Source of the DNA: Gallionella sp.
Lineage (GTDB): Bacteria > Pseudomonadota > Gammaproteobacteria > Burkholderiales > Gallionellaceae
Direction of reading: 5' to 3'
Assembly (NCBI GenBank): GCA_013043965.1
Contig: JABEVF010000148.1
Span: 1 to 54,035, forward strand
DNA: 54,035 bases
Made by a program: the position numbers and the translations under genes
Shown: piece by piece, positions 25,901-36,922 of the stretch
How positions within the stretch are numbered: the stretch's first letter is position 1
Layout of the letters: each line of letters opens with the position of its first letter
The notes under the pieces: model-generated
What the model saw: the letters and a program-made list of their open reading frames with translations, nothing else
Told to the model about the DNA's origin: nothing
Database searches by the model: none

Positions 25901-26298
25901 AATCCTCTCCCCAGTTTATAAGCCTGCACCAGCGCGTTCCTGATGTCGGCCTGTCGGGTCAGATCATCGATGTTTAATTCGCGTTTGGCAATCGGCTGCA
26001 AGAGCAGGGCGATCTGATGGTCTTGCCAGTGGCTGGCAAACGCGGCCTGATCGAAATGTCCGTCGCTGAAAAAATCCGCCGCGAGTCCCTGTGCGTTGGA
26101 AAATTCGATCTCGGCTTCCAGCATGACCTCGTAGAGATAGGAGATCGTATCGATATGATGATCGCGCGCCAAAACTTCATGGAGCGACGGGCAGCTTGCG
26201 CGTTCCGGTGACCGTGCATCCAAATCGATGTGCGAGATCAAATCGTAGTCTTCGCCTTTGAAGGAAAACTCGACGCGGGCATCTATGCTGTTTTTCAT
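25897..26298 (-). CDS. Conserved hypothetical protein coupled to the DJ-1 gene
   Basis: A 133-residue acidic soluble protein, not assigned to a family (VEFSFKGEDYDLISHIDLDA, HHIDTISYLYEVMLEAEIEF, then a helical C-terminus). It has no signal peptide. The four-base overlap with the DJ-1 gene implies co-translation. It starts 26 bases downstream of the PAP2 gene on the same strand. Confidence 0.75.
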   Translation of the reverse strand: MKNSIDARVEFSFKGEDYDLISHIDLDARSPERASCPSLHEVLARDHHIDTISYLYEVMLEAEIEFSNAQGLAADFFSDGHFDQAAFASHWQDHQIALLLQPIAKRELNIDDLTRQADIRNALVQAYKLGRGL

Positions 26299-26324
26299 AA
26301 GTGAGTGGCAGTCTATGCACTGTC

Positions 26325-27110
26325 CTAAAAATTGCCGGCCACACGCACACCGGCCTGGCCTGCTGTGAGATCCGGCAGCAGGGTGATTTTGGCGGTTCTC
26401 AGCGTGCGATTGTGCGTGACCACGCTTTGCCCCACCAGCGTGCCGATGAGCGCGCCGGTCAATATATCCGATGCGAAGTGCGCATCGTGGTAGCTACGCG
26501 CAACCCCGACCAGACCCGCTAGCGAGTAAGCACTGTATTGCACCCACAGCTCATCGTAATGATTGGCGATGACAGAGGCCAGGGCGAAGGCTTCGGTGGT
26601 GTGACCGGAGGGAAACGAGGCATTGGGATCGGAGAATGGCTTGAAATTCGCAATCCCCGCGTTGGCGCGCGGGCGGCTGCGACCCACCACGAGTTTGATC
26701 GAAGGAGTGATGAGCCCACTGGCGATCAGGCTCGCGGCCAGCCCGTCTTGCGCTACTTCCGCGGCGGTGTTGTTCCCCGCCGCGCCCGCCAAATAAAAGC
26801 CACCGACCACGCCGACCGCATACTGCGCGCCGAAGCGCTCGACTTGCGACATGAAGCGGTTGTTGTTGGGCGCATGACGGCGCATCTCGTTTTGCAGCGG
26901 CCTATCCACGAGGGCGGCGGTGCCGAGGATTCCCAGCGTCACCCACCCGGCCTGTTGCCATTCGGTCTTATCCCAACGTGCTGGCGCGCCGATGACATGA
27001 TGGATGTCGTCCAGTATCAGTTCGGGGTAGGAGGGCTGGTCTGCGCGCGCCAGATGCGCCGAACACAATATGCCCAGCGCGCTGAGAAGAAAAAATAACC
27101 GGTGTTTCAA
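26325..27110 (-). CDS. PAP2 family phosphatase, secreted
   Basis: A 261-residue PAP2 acid phosphatase. A signal peptide ([21 protein letters not shown]) is followed by the three PAP2 motifs: [23 protein letters not shown] and [11 protein letters not shown] with the nucleophilic His. Members dephosphorylate lipid pyrophosphates or phosphatidates outside the inner membrane. There is no ATG. The TTG at 27110, which overlaps the yajQ stop (GATTGA), gives the signal peptide at once. An upstream in-frame extension to 27371 runs antisense-like through yajQ and is rejected. Confidence 0.88.
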   Translation of the reverse strand: MKHRLFFLLSALGILCSAHLARADQPSYPELILDDIHHVIGAPARWDKTEWQQAGWVTLGILGTAALVDRPLQNEMRRHAPNNNRFMSQVERFGAQYAVGVVGGFYLAGAAGNNTAAEVAQDGLAASLIASGLITPSIKLVVGRSRPRANAGIANFKPFSDPNASFPSGHTTEAFALASVIANHYDELWVQYSAYSLAGLVGVARSYHDAHFASDILTGALIGTLVGQSVVTHNRTLRTAKITLLPDLTAGQAGVRVAGNF

Positions 27111-27595
27111 TCGCGGAAATTTTGGTATTGCAGCGGGAAATCGGTGATGGTCTTTTTGACGAAGGCGATGGCTTCCTGCAGGTCGTCGCGGTTCTTGCCG
27201 GTGACGCGCACGGTGTCGCCCTGGATGCTGGCCTGCACTTTGAGTTTGCTGTCCTTGATGTGCTTGACGATCTTCTTCGCCAGCTCGATCTCCACACCGG
27301 TCTTGACTTCGCAGCCGCGTTTGACTTTGTTGCCGCTGACTTTTTCGATCTTCTCGCTGATCTCCAGACACTTGATATCCACGCCGCGTTTGGTCAGTTT
27401 CCCGTTGAGGATGTCCTGCACTTGATCGAGCTGGAAATCATTGTCGGCCCACACCGTGAGCTTGAGTTCGGCCTGCTCCACGCGCGCGTCCGAGCCTTTG
27501 AAGTCGAAACGCGTGGAGACTTCCTTGTTGGTCTGCTCGATGGCGTTTTTAACTTCGGTTTTATCTACTTCTGAAACGATGTCGAAGGTTGGCAT
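27107..27595 (-). CDS. YajQ family nucleotide-binding protein
   Basis: A 162-residue YajQ/DUF520 protein of two ferredoxin-like halves ([47 protein letters not shown]). The family binds nucleotides and in some species senses cyclic di-GMP. The ATG at 27595 follows AGGAGAACACC, a strong ribosome site. The next gene starts inside its stop codon. Confidence 0.95.
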   Translation of the reverse strand: MPTFDIVSEVDKTEVKNAIEQTNKEVSTRFDFKGSDARVEQAELKLTVWADNDFQLDQVQDILNGKLTKRGVDIKCLEISEKIEKVSGNKVKRGCEVKTGVEIELAKKIVKHIKDSKLKVQASIQGDTVRVTGKNRDDLQEAIAFVKKTITDFPLQYQNFRD

Positions 27596-27676
27596 GGTGT
27601 TCTCCTGATGGGTGGGTAGCAGGTAGTCTGTAGTCACAACCGCGATTTTGCTGCACGCGACCAGCTACTGATTCAA

Positions 27677-27988
27677 TTAACCAAAACTGCACACATAATT
27701 CACGACTTCCTTGGCTTCGATTGTAAAGCTGCTGTTGGCGGGGACGGAAAACTGGCTGCCCGCCGCGTAGGTCTTGAACTCGGCTTCATTGCCCAGCTTC
27801 ACGCGGCAAGTGCCGTCGGTGATTTCCATGACTTCCGGTACGCCGACGTTGAAGGTGAGGGTGCTGGGCAAGATCACCCCCACGGTCTTGCGCGTGCCAT
27901 CGGCAAACAATACCGAGTGTGAAACGCATTTGCCGTCGAAGAACACATTCCCTTTTTTAACGATGCTGACTTGATCGAATTGCGACAT
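27677..27988 (-). CDS. ppnP: Pyrimidine/purine nucleoside phosphorylase PpnP
   Basis: A 103-residue cupin (YaiE/DUF1255) that phosphorolyses nucleosides to bases and ribose 1-phosphate. Family blocks are [29 protein letters not shown] [31 protein letters not shown] and the terminal VVNYVCSFG. Start ATG at 27988 with AGGAGG upstream. It sits 20 bases after the macrodomain gene. Confidence 0.93.
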   Translation of the reverse strand: MSQFDQVSIVKKGNVFFDGKCVSHSVLFADGTRKTVGVILPSTLTFNVGVPEVMEITDGTCRVKLGNEAEFKTYAAGSQFSVPANSSFTIEAKEVVNYVCSFG

Positions 27989-28008
27989 ATTTCCTCCTTG
28001 TATTTGCC

Positions 28009-28500
28009 TTATTTGCCGGGTTCTTGGGCCTTGTTGCTCTTTTGGTAGTTCACATACAGATACACGGGGACGCCCAGATCGCCCAGATGGTTATCTATCA
28101 GTGGCCGCACTTCCCGCCAATCCAGGCCGGTCTGACCGCAGGCCAGGCGCGGCAGAGCCAGGCTGGGCAGACGTTCTTTTTGCACCAGCGCGCGCAAGGC
28201 GTGCAGGGCGCGATTGACGTTGCTCAATGTGGCACGCCCGGGCTTGCTGCCGTGGTTGTAAGCCTCTTCCTGGGTGAACAGGTTGACGATGAAATGACCG
28301 TCGGCGCTCATCCACGTCCACAGGCCACCCGATTTAGGGTGCTTGGTCTGGCAGAAGTGGCGAAAGTCCTTGTACATGGCGGGCATGCGCTCGCGCAGTT
28401 GCAGGGCTAAACCGTGGTGAAAGTCATCATTGGGGGCGACCCCCTGGACGATGGCCTTTGCCCCGCTGAGTAGAATGTCGCCGCTGAGTTCGTGGATCAC
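28009..28500 (-). CDS. Macrodomain (ADP-ribose-binding) protein
   Basis: A 163-residue stand-alone macrodomain. The fold blocks are [52 protein letters not shown] and [20 protein letters not shown], which resemble the TARG1/ALC1-like group that removes or binds ADP-ribose. The canonical NAAN-type loop is replaced by QGVAPNDD. The substrate is unknown. It ends just before ppnP and begins 17 bases downstream of the argG stop on the same strand, so co-transcription with argG is possible. Confidence 0.85.
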   Translation of the reverse strand: MIHELSGDILLSGAKAIVQGVAPNDDFHHGLALQLRERMPAMYKDFRHFCQTKHPKSGGLWTWMSADGHFIVNLFTQEEAYNHGSKPGRATLSNVNRALHALRALVQKERLPSLALPRLACGQTGLDWREVRPLIDNHLGDLGVPVYLYVNYQKSNKAQEPGK

Positions 28501-28517
28501 GCCATCCCCCGTTGTGT

Positions 28518-29744
<1,227 letters not shown>

Positions 29745-29767
29745 GATGATTCCCTTGTTGCAAAAGT

Positions 29768-29995
29768 TTATCGAGTAATGAGCTTGGCGATCAACGCGCG
29801 TATCGGGCCAGCGAACAGCAGCACGCATACCATTGCGAGAGGCCATGCCATGAAAAATGCGTATACCCATCTGCCGAGATACCCATCGCCGAGACCGGTG
29901 TTCACCCACGTGATGTACGCGGTCATCACGAGGGCCATCGCCAGCGACATGAACAGCGCAAAAAGATGCGGCGCGTGCCTCGCGGGAATGCGCAT
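29768..29995 (-). CDS. DUF2798 small membrane protein
   Basis: A 75-residue protein with two membrane helices, about residues 10-32 and 43-65 ([20 protein letters not shown]), matching DUF2798, a family of unknown role. The start ATG overlaps the stop of the short ORF upstream (TAATG), with GGGAGA as ribosome site. It is inserted between argF and argG. Confidence 0.85.
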   Translation of the reverse strand: MRIPARHAPHLFALFMSLAMALVMTAYITWVNTGLGDGYLGRWVYAFFMAWPLAMVCVLLFAGPIRALIAKLITR

Positions 29996-30144
29996 TACGC
30001 AATTTCTCCCGACAGCAGATGTTCCATTGGAGATTTTTGCGCCTGCGGCCTGTTTTGGCTACGACCGCCGCTGCGCGGCTTAACATCCGCTGCGCGAATG
30101 TTAGTCTCCGCCGAAATCGTTTGCATGGAAGATACGCGTGTCAT
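29995..30144 (-). CDS. 49-residue overlapping ORF between argF and DUF2798 gene
   Basis: A small candidate gene. Its ATG overlaps the argF stop (ATGA, 30144-30141), with GGGGAAAG as ribosome site, and its TAA overlaps the DUF2798 ATG (TAATG). The peptide is polar and basic ([20 protein letters not shown]) without a membrane segment, ending in [10 protein letters not shown]. No family is recognised. The double overlap suggests real translation, or at least a relay that couples argF to the DUF2798 gene; composition alone does not prove a functional protein. Confidence 0.45.
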   Translation of the reverse strand: MTRVSSMQTISAETNIRAADVKPRSGGRSQNRPQAQKSPMEHLLSGEIA

Positions 30145-31067
30145 TGCACTTTCCCCAGCAACAAATATTCCATAAGAGCTTTTTGTACATGCAAACGATT
30201 TTCCGCCTCATCCCATACCACGCTTTGCGGGCCATCCATCACTTCTGCGGAGACTTCCTCGCCGCGGTGGGCTGGCAAACAGTGCATGAATAGCGCATCT
30301 TTTGCGGCGACGCGCATCATGTCTTCATCCACCTGCCAGTCGGCAAAATCTTTCATGCGCTCTTCGTTTTCCGCTTCGAAGCCCATCGAAGTCCACACGT
30401 CGGTAGTTACCAGATGCGCGCCGCGCGCGGCTTCCATCGGGTCGGTGAATTCTTCGTAATGGTCTTCGCCGAACAGCCCGGCGCGTTCGGGTTCGACCTC
30501 ATAGCCCGGCGGGGTGGACACATGCACGTTGAAATCCAGTATCTCGGCTGCCTGCAGCCAGGTGTTGCACATGTTGTTTGAATCGCCTATCCACGCCACG
30601 GTCTTGCCTTTAATAGTCCCGCGTTGCTCGATGTAGGTGTAAATGTCGGCGAGGATCTGGCAGGGATGGTATTCGTTGGTCAGGCCGTTGATCACTGGCA
30701 CGCGCGAATGCGCGGCAAAGCGCTCGATGATGGATTGCTCGAAGGTGCGGATCATCACGATGTCGCTCATGCGCGAGATCACCTGCCCGGCATCTTCCAC
30801 GGGTTCGCCCCGCCCCAGTTGCGAATCGCGCGTGTTCAGATAAATCGCCGAGCCCCCCAGCTGCTGCATGCCTGCCTCGAACGAGAGCCGCGTGCGCGTG
30901 CTGGCCTTTTCGAAGATCATCACCAGCGTGCGGTCCGAGAGCGGCCAGTATTGCTGATAGGCCTTGAACTTCTGTTTGATGATGCGGGTGCGCTCGAACA
31001 GGTATTCCAATTCGTCGCGGGATAAATCTTTGAACTGCAAAAAGTGTTTTACGGGTTGGCCTGACAT
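30141..31067 (-). CDS. argF: Ornithine carbamoyltransferase
   Basis: A 308-residue anabolic OTCase making citrulline from ornithine and carbamoyl phosphate. The carbamoyl-phosphate site is EKASTRTRLSFE, HPCQILAD follows, and the ornithine loop Cys is in MHCLPAHRGEEV. The ATG at 31067 gives MSGQPVKHFLQFKDLS. It lies 13 bases after argD and overlaps a short ORF at its 3' end. Confidence 0.97.
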   Translation of the reverse strand: MSGQPVKHFLQFKDLSRDELEYLFERTRIIKQKFKAYQQYWPLSDRTLVMIFEKASTRTRLSFEAGMQQLGGSAIYLNTRDSQLGRGEPVEDAGQVISRMSDIVMIRTFEQSIIERFAAHSRVPVINGLTNEYHPCQILADIYTYIEQRGTIKGKTVAWIGDSNNMCNTWLQAAEILDFNVHVSTPPGYEVEPERAGLFGEDHYEEFTDPMEAARGAHLVTTDVWTSMGFEAENEERMKDFADWQVDEDMMRVAAKDALFMHCLPAHRGEEVSAEVMDGPQSVVWDEAENRLHVQKALMEYLLLGKVQ

Positions 31068-31080
31068 GATGCGTTTCCGA

Positions 31081-32253
31081 TTATGACTGCAAGAAATCTT
31101 TGATGATCGGGCACAAACCATCCACCAATAGCTGCGCTTCGGCTTGCGACATGATGAGCGGCGGCAGCAAACGGATCACGCTGTCGGCGGTCACGTTGAT
31201 CAGCAAACCTTGCGCCAAGGCCAGTTTGACCAAATCGCCGCAGGGTTTGGACAGTTCGATGCCCAGCATCAGGCCTTGTCCGCGTATTTCTACCACACCG
31301 GATACGCCCGCCAACTGCGTTGCAAAAGCCTGCTGGAGGTAGCGTCCCAACTGGTCCGCATGAGCCAGCAACTGGTCTTGTTCGATCACGTCCAAAGTGG
31401 TGAGCCCCGCCGTGCAAGCCAGCGGGTTTCCGCCGAACGTCGAGCCGTGATTGCCCGGCCCGAATACGCCCGCCGCCTTGCCCGCCGTCAGGCACGCGCC
31501 GATAGGCACGCCGGAGCCCAGACCTTTAGCCAGCGTCATCACATCCGGCAAGATATTGGCGTGTTGGTGCGCGAACCATTTGCCGGTGCGAGCTATGCCG
31601 CATTGCACTTCGTCCAGCATCAGCAGCCAGTTCTGCTCATCGCAGAGGGTGCGCAGCTGTTGCAGATATTCGATGTCCAGCGTGCGGATGCCGCCTTCGC
31701 CCTGGATAGGCTCAACCAGCACGGCAACGATGTTGCTATTGTGCAGCGCCACCTGGCGCAGGGCGGGTAAGTCGTTGTAAGGCACCCGCACGAAGCCGCC
31801 AACCAGCGGCTCGAAACCGACTTGGACTTTGCGATTGCCGGTAGCGGACAGGGTGGCGAGGGTGCGTCCGTGAAAGGCTTTTTCCATCACGATGATGGCG
31901 GGATTGTCGATGTCGCGCTTGTGCCCGAACATGCGCGCCAGTTTGATCGCCGCCTCGTTGGCCTCGCAACCGGAGTTGCAGAAAAACACTTCCTGCATCC
32001 TGGCCAGGCTGCACAGCTTGTCGGCGAGCAACTCTTGACCGCGGACCTGATACACGTTCGAACAATGGACCAACTTGCCGATCTGTTCGGTCAGGGCGGC
32101 AGTGAAGCGCGGATGCGCGTGGCCCAGGGTGTTCACCGCGATGCCGGCCAGCCCGTCCAGATAACGCTTGCCGTCAGTATCCCAAAGCCAGGCGCCTTCG
32201 CCGCGCGCAAAAAAAACCGGCAATCTGGCATAAGTGTTCATCACATGTGACAT
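31081..32253 (-). CDS. argD: Acetylornithine aminotransferase
   Basis: A class III PLP aminotransferase of 390 residues converting N-acetylglutamate semialdehyde to N-acetylornithine. The PLP lysine is in VMTLAKGLGSGVPIGAC and the Asp in LLMLDEVQCGIARTGK; FCNSGCEANEAAIKLAR and GSTFGGNPLACTAG are also present. Two start codons are possible, 32253 and an ATG at 32241. It heads the argD-argF-argG strand, so the arg promoter should lie in the AT-rich sequence just upstream (about 32254-32330). Confidence 0.96.
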   Translation of the reverse strand: MSHVMNTYARLPVFFARGEGAWLWDTDGKRYLDGLAGIAVNTLGHAHPRFTAALTEQIGKLVHCSNVYQVRGQELLADKLCSLARMQEVFFCNSGCEANEAAIKLARMFGHKRDIDNPAIIVMEKAFHGRTLATLSATGNRKVQVGFEPLVGGFVRVPYNDLPALRQVALHNSNIVAVLVEPIQGEGGIRTLDIEYLQQLRTLCDEQNWLLMLDEVQCGIARTGKWFAHQHANILPDVMTLAKGLGSGVPIGACLTAGKAAGVFGPGNHGSTFGGNPLACTAGLTTLDVIEQDQLLAHADQLGRYLQQAFATQLAGVSGVVEIRGQGLMLGIELSKPCGDLVKLALAQGLLINVTADSVIRLLPPLIMSQAEAQLLVDGLCPIIKDFLQS

Positions 32254-32490
32254 ACAAAACCCTTAAATAAAAACAGCGGACAGGCCGCCGTCTATAAAAA
32301 TTCATGGTGCGTATATTGAGCTAAACCAGCCTATCTAGGCAAGCGGAACCATGCTCATCCAAAACGAAAGATCTGAGCGCGCGCCATTGATGGGAATACC
32401 TGCCATTCGACTAAACCCGCAGACGGTCAAGTCGCTGTTTGTCGCGACGAAAACAGATGCCGCTAAATCACTCGAACCGATCTGTTACAA
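32254..32490. other. Intergenic region between argD and the rpsT terminator
   Basis: No gene is seen. The part next to argD is AT-rich (for example AAATAAAAACAG and TATAAAAATTC, read on the plus strand) and probably holds the arg promoter. I find no ARG-box palindrome with confidence. Confidence 0.4.
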
Positions 32491-32519
32491 AGCAAACAAG
32501 CCGACATCGCTGCCGGCTT
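32491..32519 (-). terminator. Intrinsic terminator of rpsT
   Basis: Read on the minus strand, AAGCCGGCA and TGTCGGCTT pair (one G-T) around a GCGA tetraloop and are followed by GTTTGCTTTG. It lies about 70 bases after the rpsT stop. Confidence 0.7.
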
Positions 32520-32591
32520 GGAGAAACTTCTGGTCTTTCCACGGGCAGGCCTGGTTGCGACAGGCGTGGCCGTGCAACTGCACGAAGGCGT

Positions 32592-32855
32592 TTAGGCCAT
32601 TGCTTTGATGGCGGCAGACAGGCGGCTCTTGTGACGAGCGGCTTTGTTCTTGTGGATGATCTTCTTGTCAGCGATGCTGTCCAAGGTGCTCATCGAAGAT
32701 TGGAATATGGTTGCTGCTGCGGCTTTGTCACCGGCTTCAACGGCCTTGATAACCTTCTTGATTGCGGTACGCAGTTCGGAACGCAAGCTGCTGTTGTGAG
32801 CATTTTGTTTAACTGCTTGACGAGCGCGCTTACGAGCTTGTGCTGTGTTTGCCAT
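32592..32855 (-). CDS. rpsT: 30S ribosomal protein S20
   Basis: An 87-residue basic helical protein, the standard S20 ([40 protein letters not shown]). It binds 16S rRNA early in 30S assembly. It is a single-gene unit divergent from murJ across about 157 bases and closed by its own terminator. Confidence 0.98.
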   Translation of the reverse strand: MANTAQARKRARQAVKQNAHNSSLRSELRTAIKKVIKAVEAGDKAAAATIFQSSMSTLDSIADKKIIHKNKAARHKSRLSAAIKAMA

Positions 32856-33012
32856 GATGACCCCTTGATAATTGGCTTGCGATAAAAGGCGCGCATTCTA
32901 GTGGCTAAGTCCCGCTATTGCAACTCTATTTTGCGCTGTCCCGCGCAATCTGGCTTCCCGCCATGCCAGTGTTATGATGCGCGGCATTTTAATTTTTCCC
33001 GTGCCGTTTGCA

Positions 33013-34557
33013 ATGAACCTACTCAAATCTCTCGCTACTATCAGCGGCTTAACCCTGGTGTCGCGCATCTTGGCCTTCGCCCGCGATGTGCTGATCGCGG
33101 GAATTTTTGGCGCGGGCATTGCCAATGATGCCTATGTGCTGGCGACGCGCTTGCCCAATCTGCTGCGCCGCATGTTTGCCGAGGGTGCCTTTTCGCAAGC
33201 CTTCGTGCCCATTTTTGGTGAATACAAACAGCGGCGCGGGCATGACGAGACCAAGCTGCTGGTCGATCATGTCACCGCGATGTTGGCGTTGATATTGTTT
33301 GTCGTCACCATGATAGGCATCATCGCCGCGCCGCTTATCATTTATCTCACCGCGCCTGGCTTCATTAAAGATCCGGTCAAATTTGACTTGACGGTGCAGA
33401 TGTTGCGCATCACTTCACCGTATATCTTTTTCATTTCTTTGGTGGCTGTCGCGGCGGGCATACTCAACACGTACAACAAATTCTGGGTACCCGCGTTCGC
33501 GCCGATTTTGTTGAACACGTGCCTGATCGGTGGCGCGTTGTGGCTGACTCCATATTTCGATCAGCCCATCATCGGCCTGGCTTGGGCATGGTTCATCGCG
33601 GGCTTTGTGCAACTCGCGTTTCAAATCCCGTTTTTGAAAAAAATCGACATGCTGCCGAGCTTGCGCTTGAACTTTCAAGACCCTGGCATGCGCCGCGTCA
33701 TCAAGCAAATGGGCCCGGCATTATTCGGCGTATCCATCAGCCAGATCAGCCTCATCATCAATACCATCGTGGCCTCGTTCTTTGTCGCGGGCAGCGTGTC
33801 ATGGTTGTATTACGCGGACAGGCTGATGGAGTTTCCCTCCGGCCTGTTGGGCGCGGCACTCGGCACGATATTGTTGCCTTCTCTGTCGAAATGTTTCGCC
33901 AGCAAAAACATGGTGGAGTATTCCAAGTTGCTCGATTGGGGCTTGCGTTTGACGGTCATGCTCGCGCTGCCCGCCGCGCTGGCACTGGGGATGATCGCCG
34001 TGCCGCTGTTGTCCACCTTCTTTCAGCGCGGCGCATTTACCGGACACGATGTGGTGATGACCAGTTACGCGCTGATCGGTTACAGCGTCGGGCTCGTCGG
34101 CATCCTGCTGGTGAAGATTCTGGCTCCAGCTTTTTACGCCAAACAAGACATCAGAACGCCGGTCAAGATCGGTGTCGTCACGCTCATCGCCACACAATTG
34201 ATGAACTTGATCTTTGTTTATGGCTTGCAGTGGCATCATGCCGGGCTGGCTTTATCCATCGGCCTCGGCGCGTGCCTCAACTCCGCCATCCTGTTCCGCT
34301 ATTTGCGCAAACGCGGCATCTACCAACCCGAGCCCGGCTGGGCAAAATTCTTCCGCAAGATAGTCATCGCCGTTTGCGCTTTAGGCTTAGTCCTGTGGTT
34401 CGGCACGGGCACGACCGAAAGTTGGCTCAACAGTAACGGGTGGGCGCGTATCGGGCGTTTGATGATATTGGTATCGGGTGGTATTTCGGTGTATTTTGCC
34501 GCACTCGCCGCGCTGGGTTTCCGGCCCAAGGATTTTTCCAAACGCGGAGTGAGCTGA
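33013..34557 (+). CDS. murJ: Lipid II flippase MurJ
   Basis: A 514-residue MOP-superfamily membrane protein with about 14 helices that flips lipid II across the inner membrane for peptidoglycan synthesis. Family blocks are LATISGLTLVSRILAFARD, ANDAYVLATRLPNLLRRMFA, EGAFSQAFVPIFGEYK and YYADRLMEFPSGLLGAALGT. The ATG at 33013 is preferred since MNLLKSLATISG is the usual N-terminus; the in-frame 32974 start adds 13 residues. rpsT-murJ adjacency is common in proteobacteria. Confidence 0.96.
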   Translation: MNLLKSLATISGLTLVSRILAFARDVLIAGIFGAGIANDAYVLATRLPNLLRRMFAEGAFSQAFVPIFGEYKQRRGHDETKLLVDHVTAMLALILFVVTMIGIIAAPLIIYLTAPGFIKDPVKFDLTVQMLRITSPYIFFISLVAVAAGILNTYNKFWVPAFAPILLNTCLIGGALWLTPYFDQPIIGLAWAWFIAGFVQLAFQIPFLKKIDMLPSLRLNFQDPGMRRVIKQMGPALFGVSISQISLIINTIVASFFVAGSVSWLYYADRLMEFPSGLLGAALGTILLPSLSKCFASKNMVEYSKLLDWGLRLTVMLALPAALALGMIAVPLLSTFFQRGAFTGHDVVMTSYALIGYSVGLVGILLVKILAPAFYAKQDIRTPVKIGVVTLIATQLMNLIFVYGLQWHHAGLALSIGLGACLNSAILFRYLRKRGIYQPEPGWAKFFRKIVIAVCALGLVLWFGTGTTESWLNSNGWARIGRLMILVSGGISVYFAALAALGFRPKDFSKRGVS

Positions 34558-34709
34558 TCGCAGGGCGGTGGATTTACGTTCGACACAGGACTGCTCTCCG
34601 ACCTCCAGCCAGCACAGGATTGGTGCAGTCAAATTTCTCAGGCACTTCATTGGTGACTGACATCAAAAACAGTTTAACCATCTGATGGAAAGCATGTGCA
34701 ACGCTTGAT

Positions 34710-34725
34710 TGGCACAAGTTTTGCT
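34710..34725 (+). promoter_or_regulatory. Sigma-54 (-24/-12) promoter upstream of the chemoreceptor
   Basis: TGGCAC-AAGTT-TTGCT matches the sigma-54 consensus TGGCACG-N4-TTGCW at all conserved positions except the less conserved G. The GG and GC dinucleotides are correctly spaced (34711-34712 and 34723-34724). Transcription would begin near 34736, which also excludes the in-frame start at 34709 for the gene downstream. Confidence 0.8.
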
Positions 34726-34780
34726 TGAACATGGCACTGTCATAACTGATGGACACCTAACCATGCTGAAGAGTGAGCTC

Positions 34781-36922
34781 ATGAAACTATCCCGCGATGA
34801 ACGATGCTGGCTACCGTGGTTCGGCAAGACTGGCAAGCTCGCGATGCGTTGGGCCACCCTGATCAACCGTCGCCGTTACCCGATACTGGAGCAGACGTTT
34901 GAAGGCATCGCCAATACGCGGGTTCAGGTGCTGATCGGCTGGGCAAACCAGCAGTGGGCTTTGCTGGAAGGGATGCTGGGCGAAGTATGCCGCCATCTGC
35001 CCGCGCCATCTGCCGCACAGATGCAAAGCATGATGGCGCGATCCACAGACTTTTCCGAGCTGCTGTTTATCGACACGGGCGGCAGAGTGCTCGCTTCCAG
35101 CTACGCCGACAAGTTTGGGCGTTCCGGTCTTCCGCCGGAAGCCGTCGCGCAGGGCTTGAAACAGCGCTTTCTGCATGGCCCCTATGTTGACCCGCAGACG
35201 CAAGTGATCGGCCCTTCCAGCTCCAAGTTTCACGATGCGGTGACGCTGATGTTTTACCTGCCAGTCAAGCTGGATGGCCAGGTGGTCGGCTGCCTCTGCG
35301 CGCGCGTCCCGAACGACGTGCTGGGTGATTTGATCCAGCGCGAAGCGGGGCACATCTTTGTCGAGTCAGGCGACAACTATCTGTTCATGGTGAAGTCCGT
35401 CTTCGACCCGAAGACTCGGCCCGGGATGGCGTTGTCACGCTCACGTTTCGAAGACAGCGCCTTCAGTCTGGGTGACAATCTCAAGCAGGGCGTGCCTACC
35501 GATTTCGGGGCTGTCAGAATCAGCCAGCACACCGAGTTGGAGCTGATGTTCAACGATCCGGCCACCGGCCGCTTGCATCCCGGGGTGCGCGAAACCATCG
35601 CGCATGGCGAGAATCTGTTCGTAACCTACCCGGGCTATCCCGATTACCGCCACATCCCTGTAATCGGTAAAGGCATCACATTCCAGATGCCTGGCTCGCC
35701 CGATACCTGGGGCATGATGTGCGAAGCCGATCTCGAGGAAGCGAACCGCTTTCGCTCGGTCAATTTCCGCATGATGCGCACCAATTTGACGCTGGCGTTT
35801 ATGACCTGGCTGATCACATTCGGTAGTAGTCAACTGCTGCAACTGGATATTCTGCAGACGGCGTTGCTCAACGTCCTGTTGTTGGGAATGGGGGCGTTGC
35901 TGTTTTATCGGATCGGGCTCAAGCCGATGACAGAACGGTTGCGGCTCATGGCGCGCGTGATCCGAGGCTTGGCCGAAGGTGGCGGCAATCTGGCGCAACG
36001 ATTGGAACGCAATCAATCACCGATTGATGAACCGGCAGTCATGTCGCAATGGGTAAACAGTTTTATCGATACGCTGGATGGCACGGTTAGCCGCGTCATC
36101 CATGCCACCGACGAGATGAATGACAACCATCGGAGCATGATGGATCGCAACCAGGAAGCGACTGTCGCCACACATCAGGTTTTGGCCGCGATACAGGAAA
36201 TCCTGGTGTCTTTGCAGCGGCAGATTGCCGATATCGATACGGCCACGCAGACCACGGGGGATATACGGGCCGCGATGCAGCAGGCGGTGGATAGCGCGCA
36301 ACAACAGTTCAACTTGGTGCAGCAGCGCACGCAAGGTATTCGCGGTTCGATCGAGCAGTCCTCTCAAACTATCAGGCGCCTCAGTGGCAGCACGGAAGAA
36401 ATCGGCAAGATTGTGATGGTCATCAATGCCATCGCCGATCAAACCAATCTGCTGGCGCTCAATGCGGCAATCGAGGCTGCCCGTGCCGGTGAAGCCGGTC
36501 GTGGATTTTCGGTCGTTGCCGACGAAGTACGGAAGCTGGCAGAGCGCACGACAGCGGCTACCCACGAAATCAGACAGATGATCAATACGGTTCAGAGTCA
36601 GGCTCGTGAAGCGGTGCAGATCATGGAGAAAGGATCGATCAGCATGGAAGAGGGGCTGCGTTTAGCCGAAGCGGCCGCTTCCGATAATACCGGCATGAAG
36701 GAGATCATCGAGCGCATGTTCACTTTGATTCAAGGCATAGCGGAGGGTGCCCATCGATATGGTCAAGGTGTGCAAGGCGTGGCCACAGTAACCCAATCCA
36801 TGCGGGGTGCGCTCGATGAGTTGAATTTCAGCATGGCCCAGGCAAGACAGACTTCACAGCGCTTACAAGGTCTTGCCGGTCAGTTCAAAGTGACCCAAAT
36901 TCAAGGGCGTCCCGGGGTTTAG
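34781..36922 (+). CDS. Methyl-accepting chemotaxis protein, apparently with a cytoplasmic N-terminal sensor
   Basis: A 713-residue chemoreceptor. There is no N-terminal membrane helix. Residues about 30-330 form a soluble sensor region ([40 protein letters not shown], which look Cache/PAS-like). Two adjacent membrane helices follow at about 334-350 and 357-377, and then the signalling coiled coil with the hairpin tip [20 protein letters not shown] and [19 protein letters not shown]. Two helices without an N-terminal anchor place both the sensor and the kinase-control domain in the cytoplasm. The start at 34781 is chosen because GAAGAGTGAG precedes it and the sigma-54 promoter rules out the earlier one; 34763 is an alternative. 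Confidence 0.9.
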   Translation: MKLSRDERCWLPWFGKTGKLAMRWATLINRRRYPILEQTFEGIANTRVQVLIGWANQQWALLEGMLGEVCRHLPAPSAAQMQSMMARSTDFSELLFIDTGGRVLASSYADKFGRSGLPPEAVAQGLKQRFLHGPYVDPQTQVIGPSSSKFHDAVTLMFYLPVKLDGQVVGCLCARVPNDVLGDLIQREAGHIFVESGDNYLFMVKSVFDPKTRPGMALSRSRFEDSAFSLGDNLKQGVPTDFGAVRISQHTELELMFNDPATGRLHPGVRETIAHGENLFVTYPGYPDYRHIPVIGKGITFQMPGSPDTWGMMCEADLEEANRFRSVNFRMMRTNLTLAFMTWLITFGSSQLLQLDILQTALLNVLLLGMGALLFYRIGLKPMTERLRLMARVIRGLAEGGGNLAQRLERNQSPIDEPAVMSQWVNSFIDTLDGTVSRVIHATDEMNDNHRSMMDRNQEATVATHQVLAAIQEILVSLQRQIADIDTATQTTGDIRAAMQQAVDSAQQQFNLVQQRTQGIRGSIEQSSQTIRRLSGSTEEIGKIVMVINAIADQTNLLALNAAIEAARAGEAGRGFSVVADEVRKLAERTTAATHEIRQMINTVQSQAREAVQIMEKGSISMEEGLRLAEAAASDNTGMKEIIERMFTLIQGIAEGAHRYGQGVQGVATVTQSMRGALDELNFSMAQARQTSQRLQGLAGQFKVTQIQGRPGV

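Noticed and set aside
27111-27371. N-terminal extension of the PAP2 gene
   Set aside because: It would overlap most of yajQ in another frame, is Arg/Gln-rich, and the TTG at 27110 gives a signal peptide directly.
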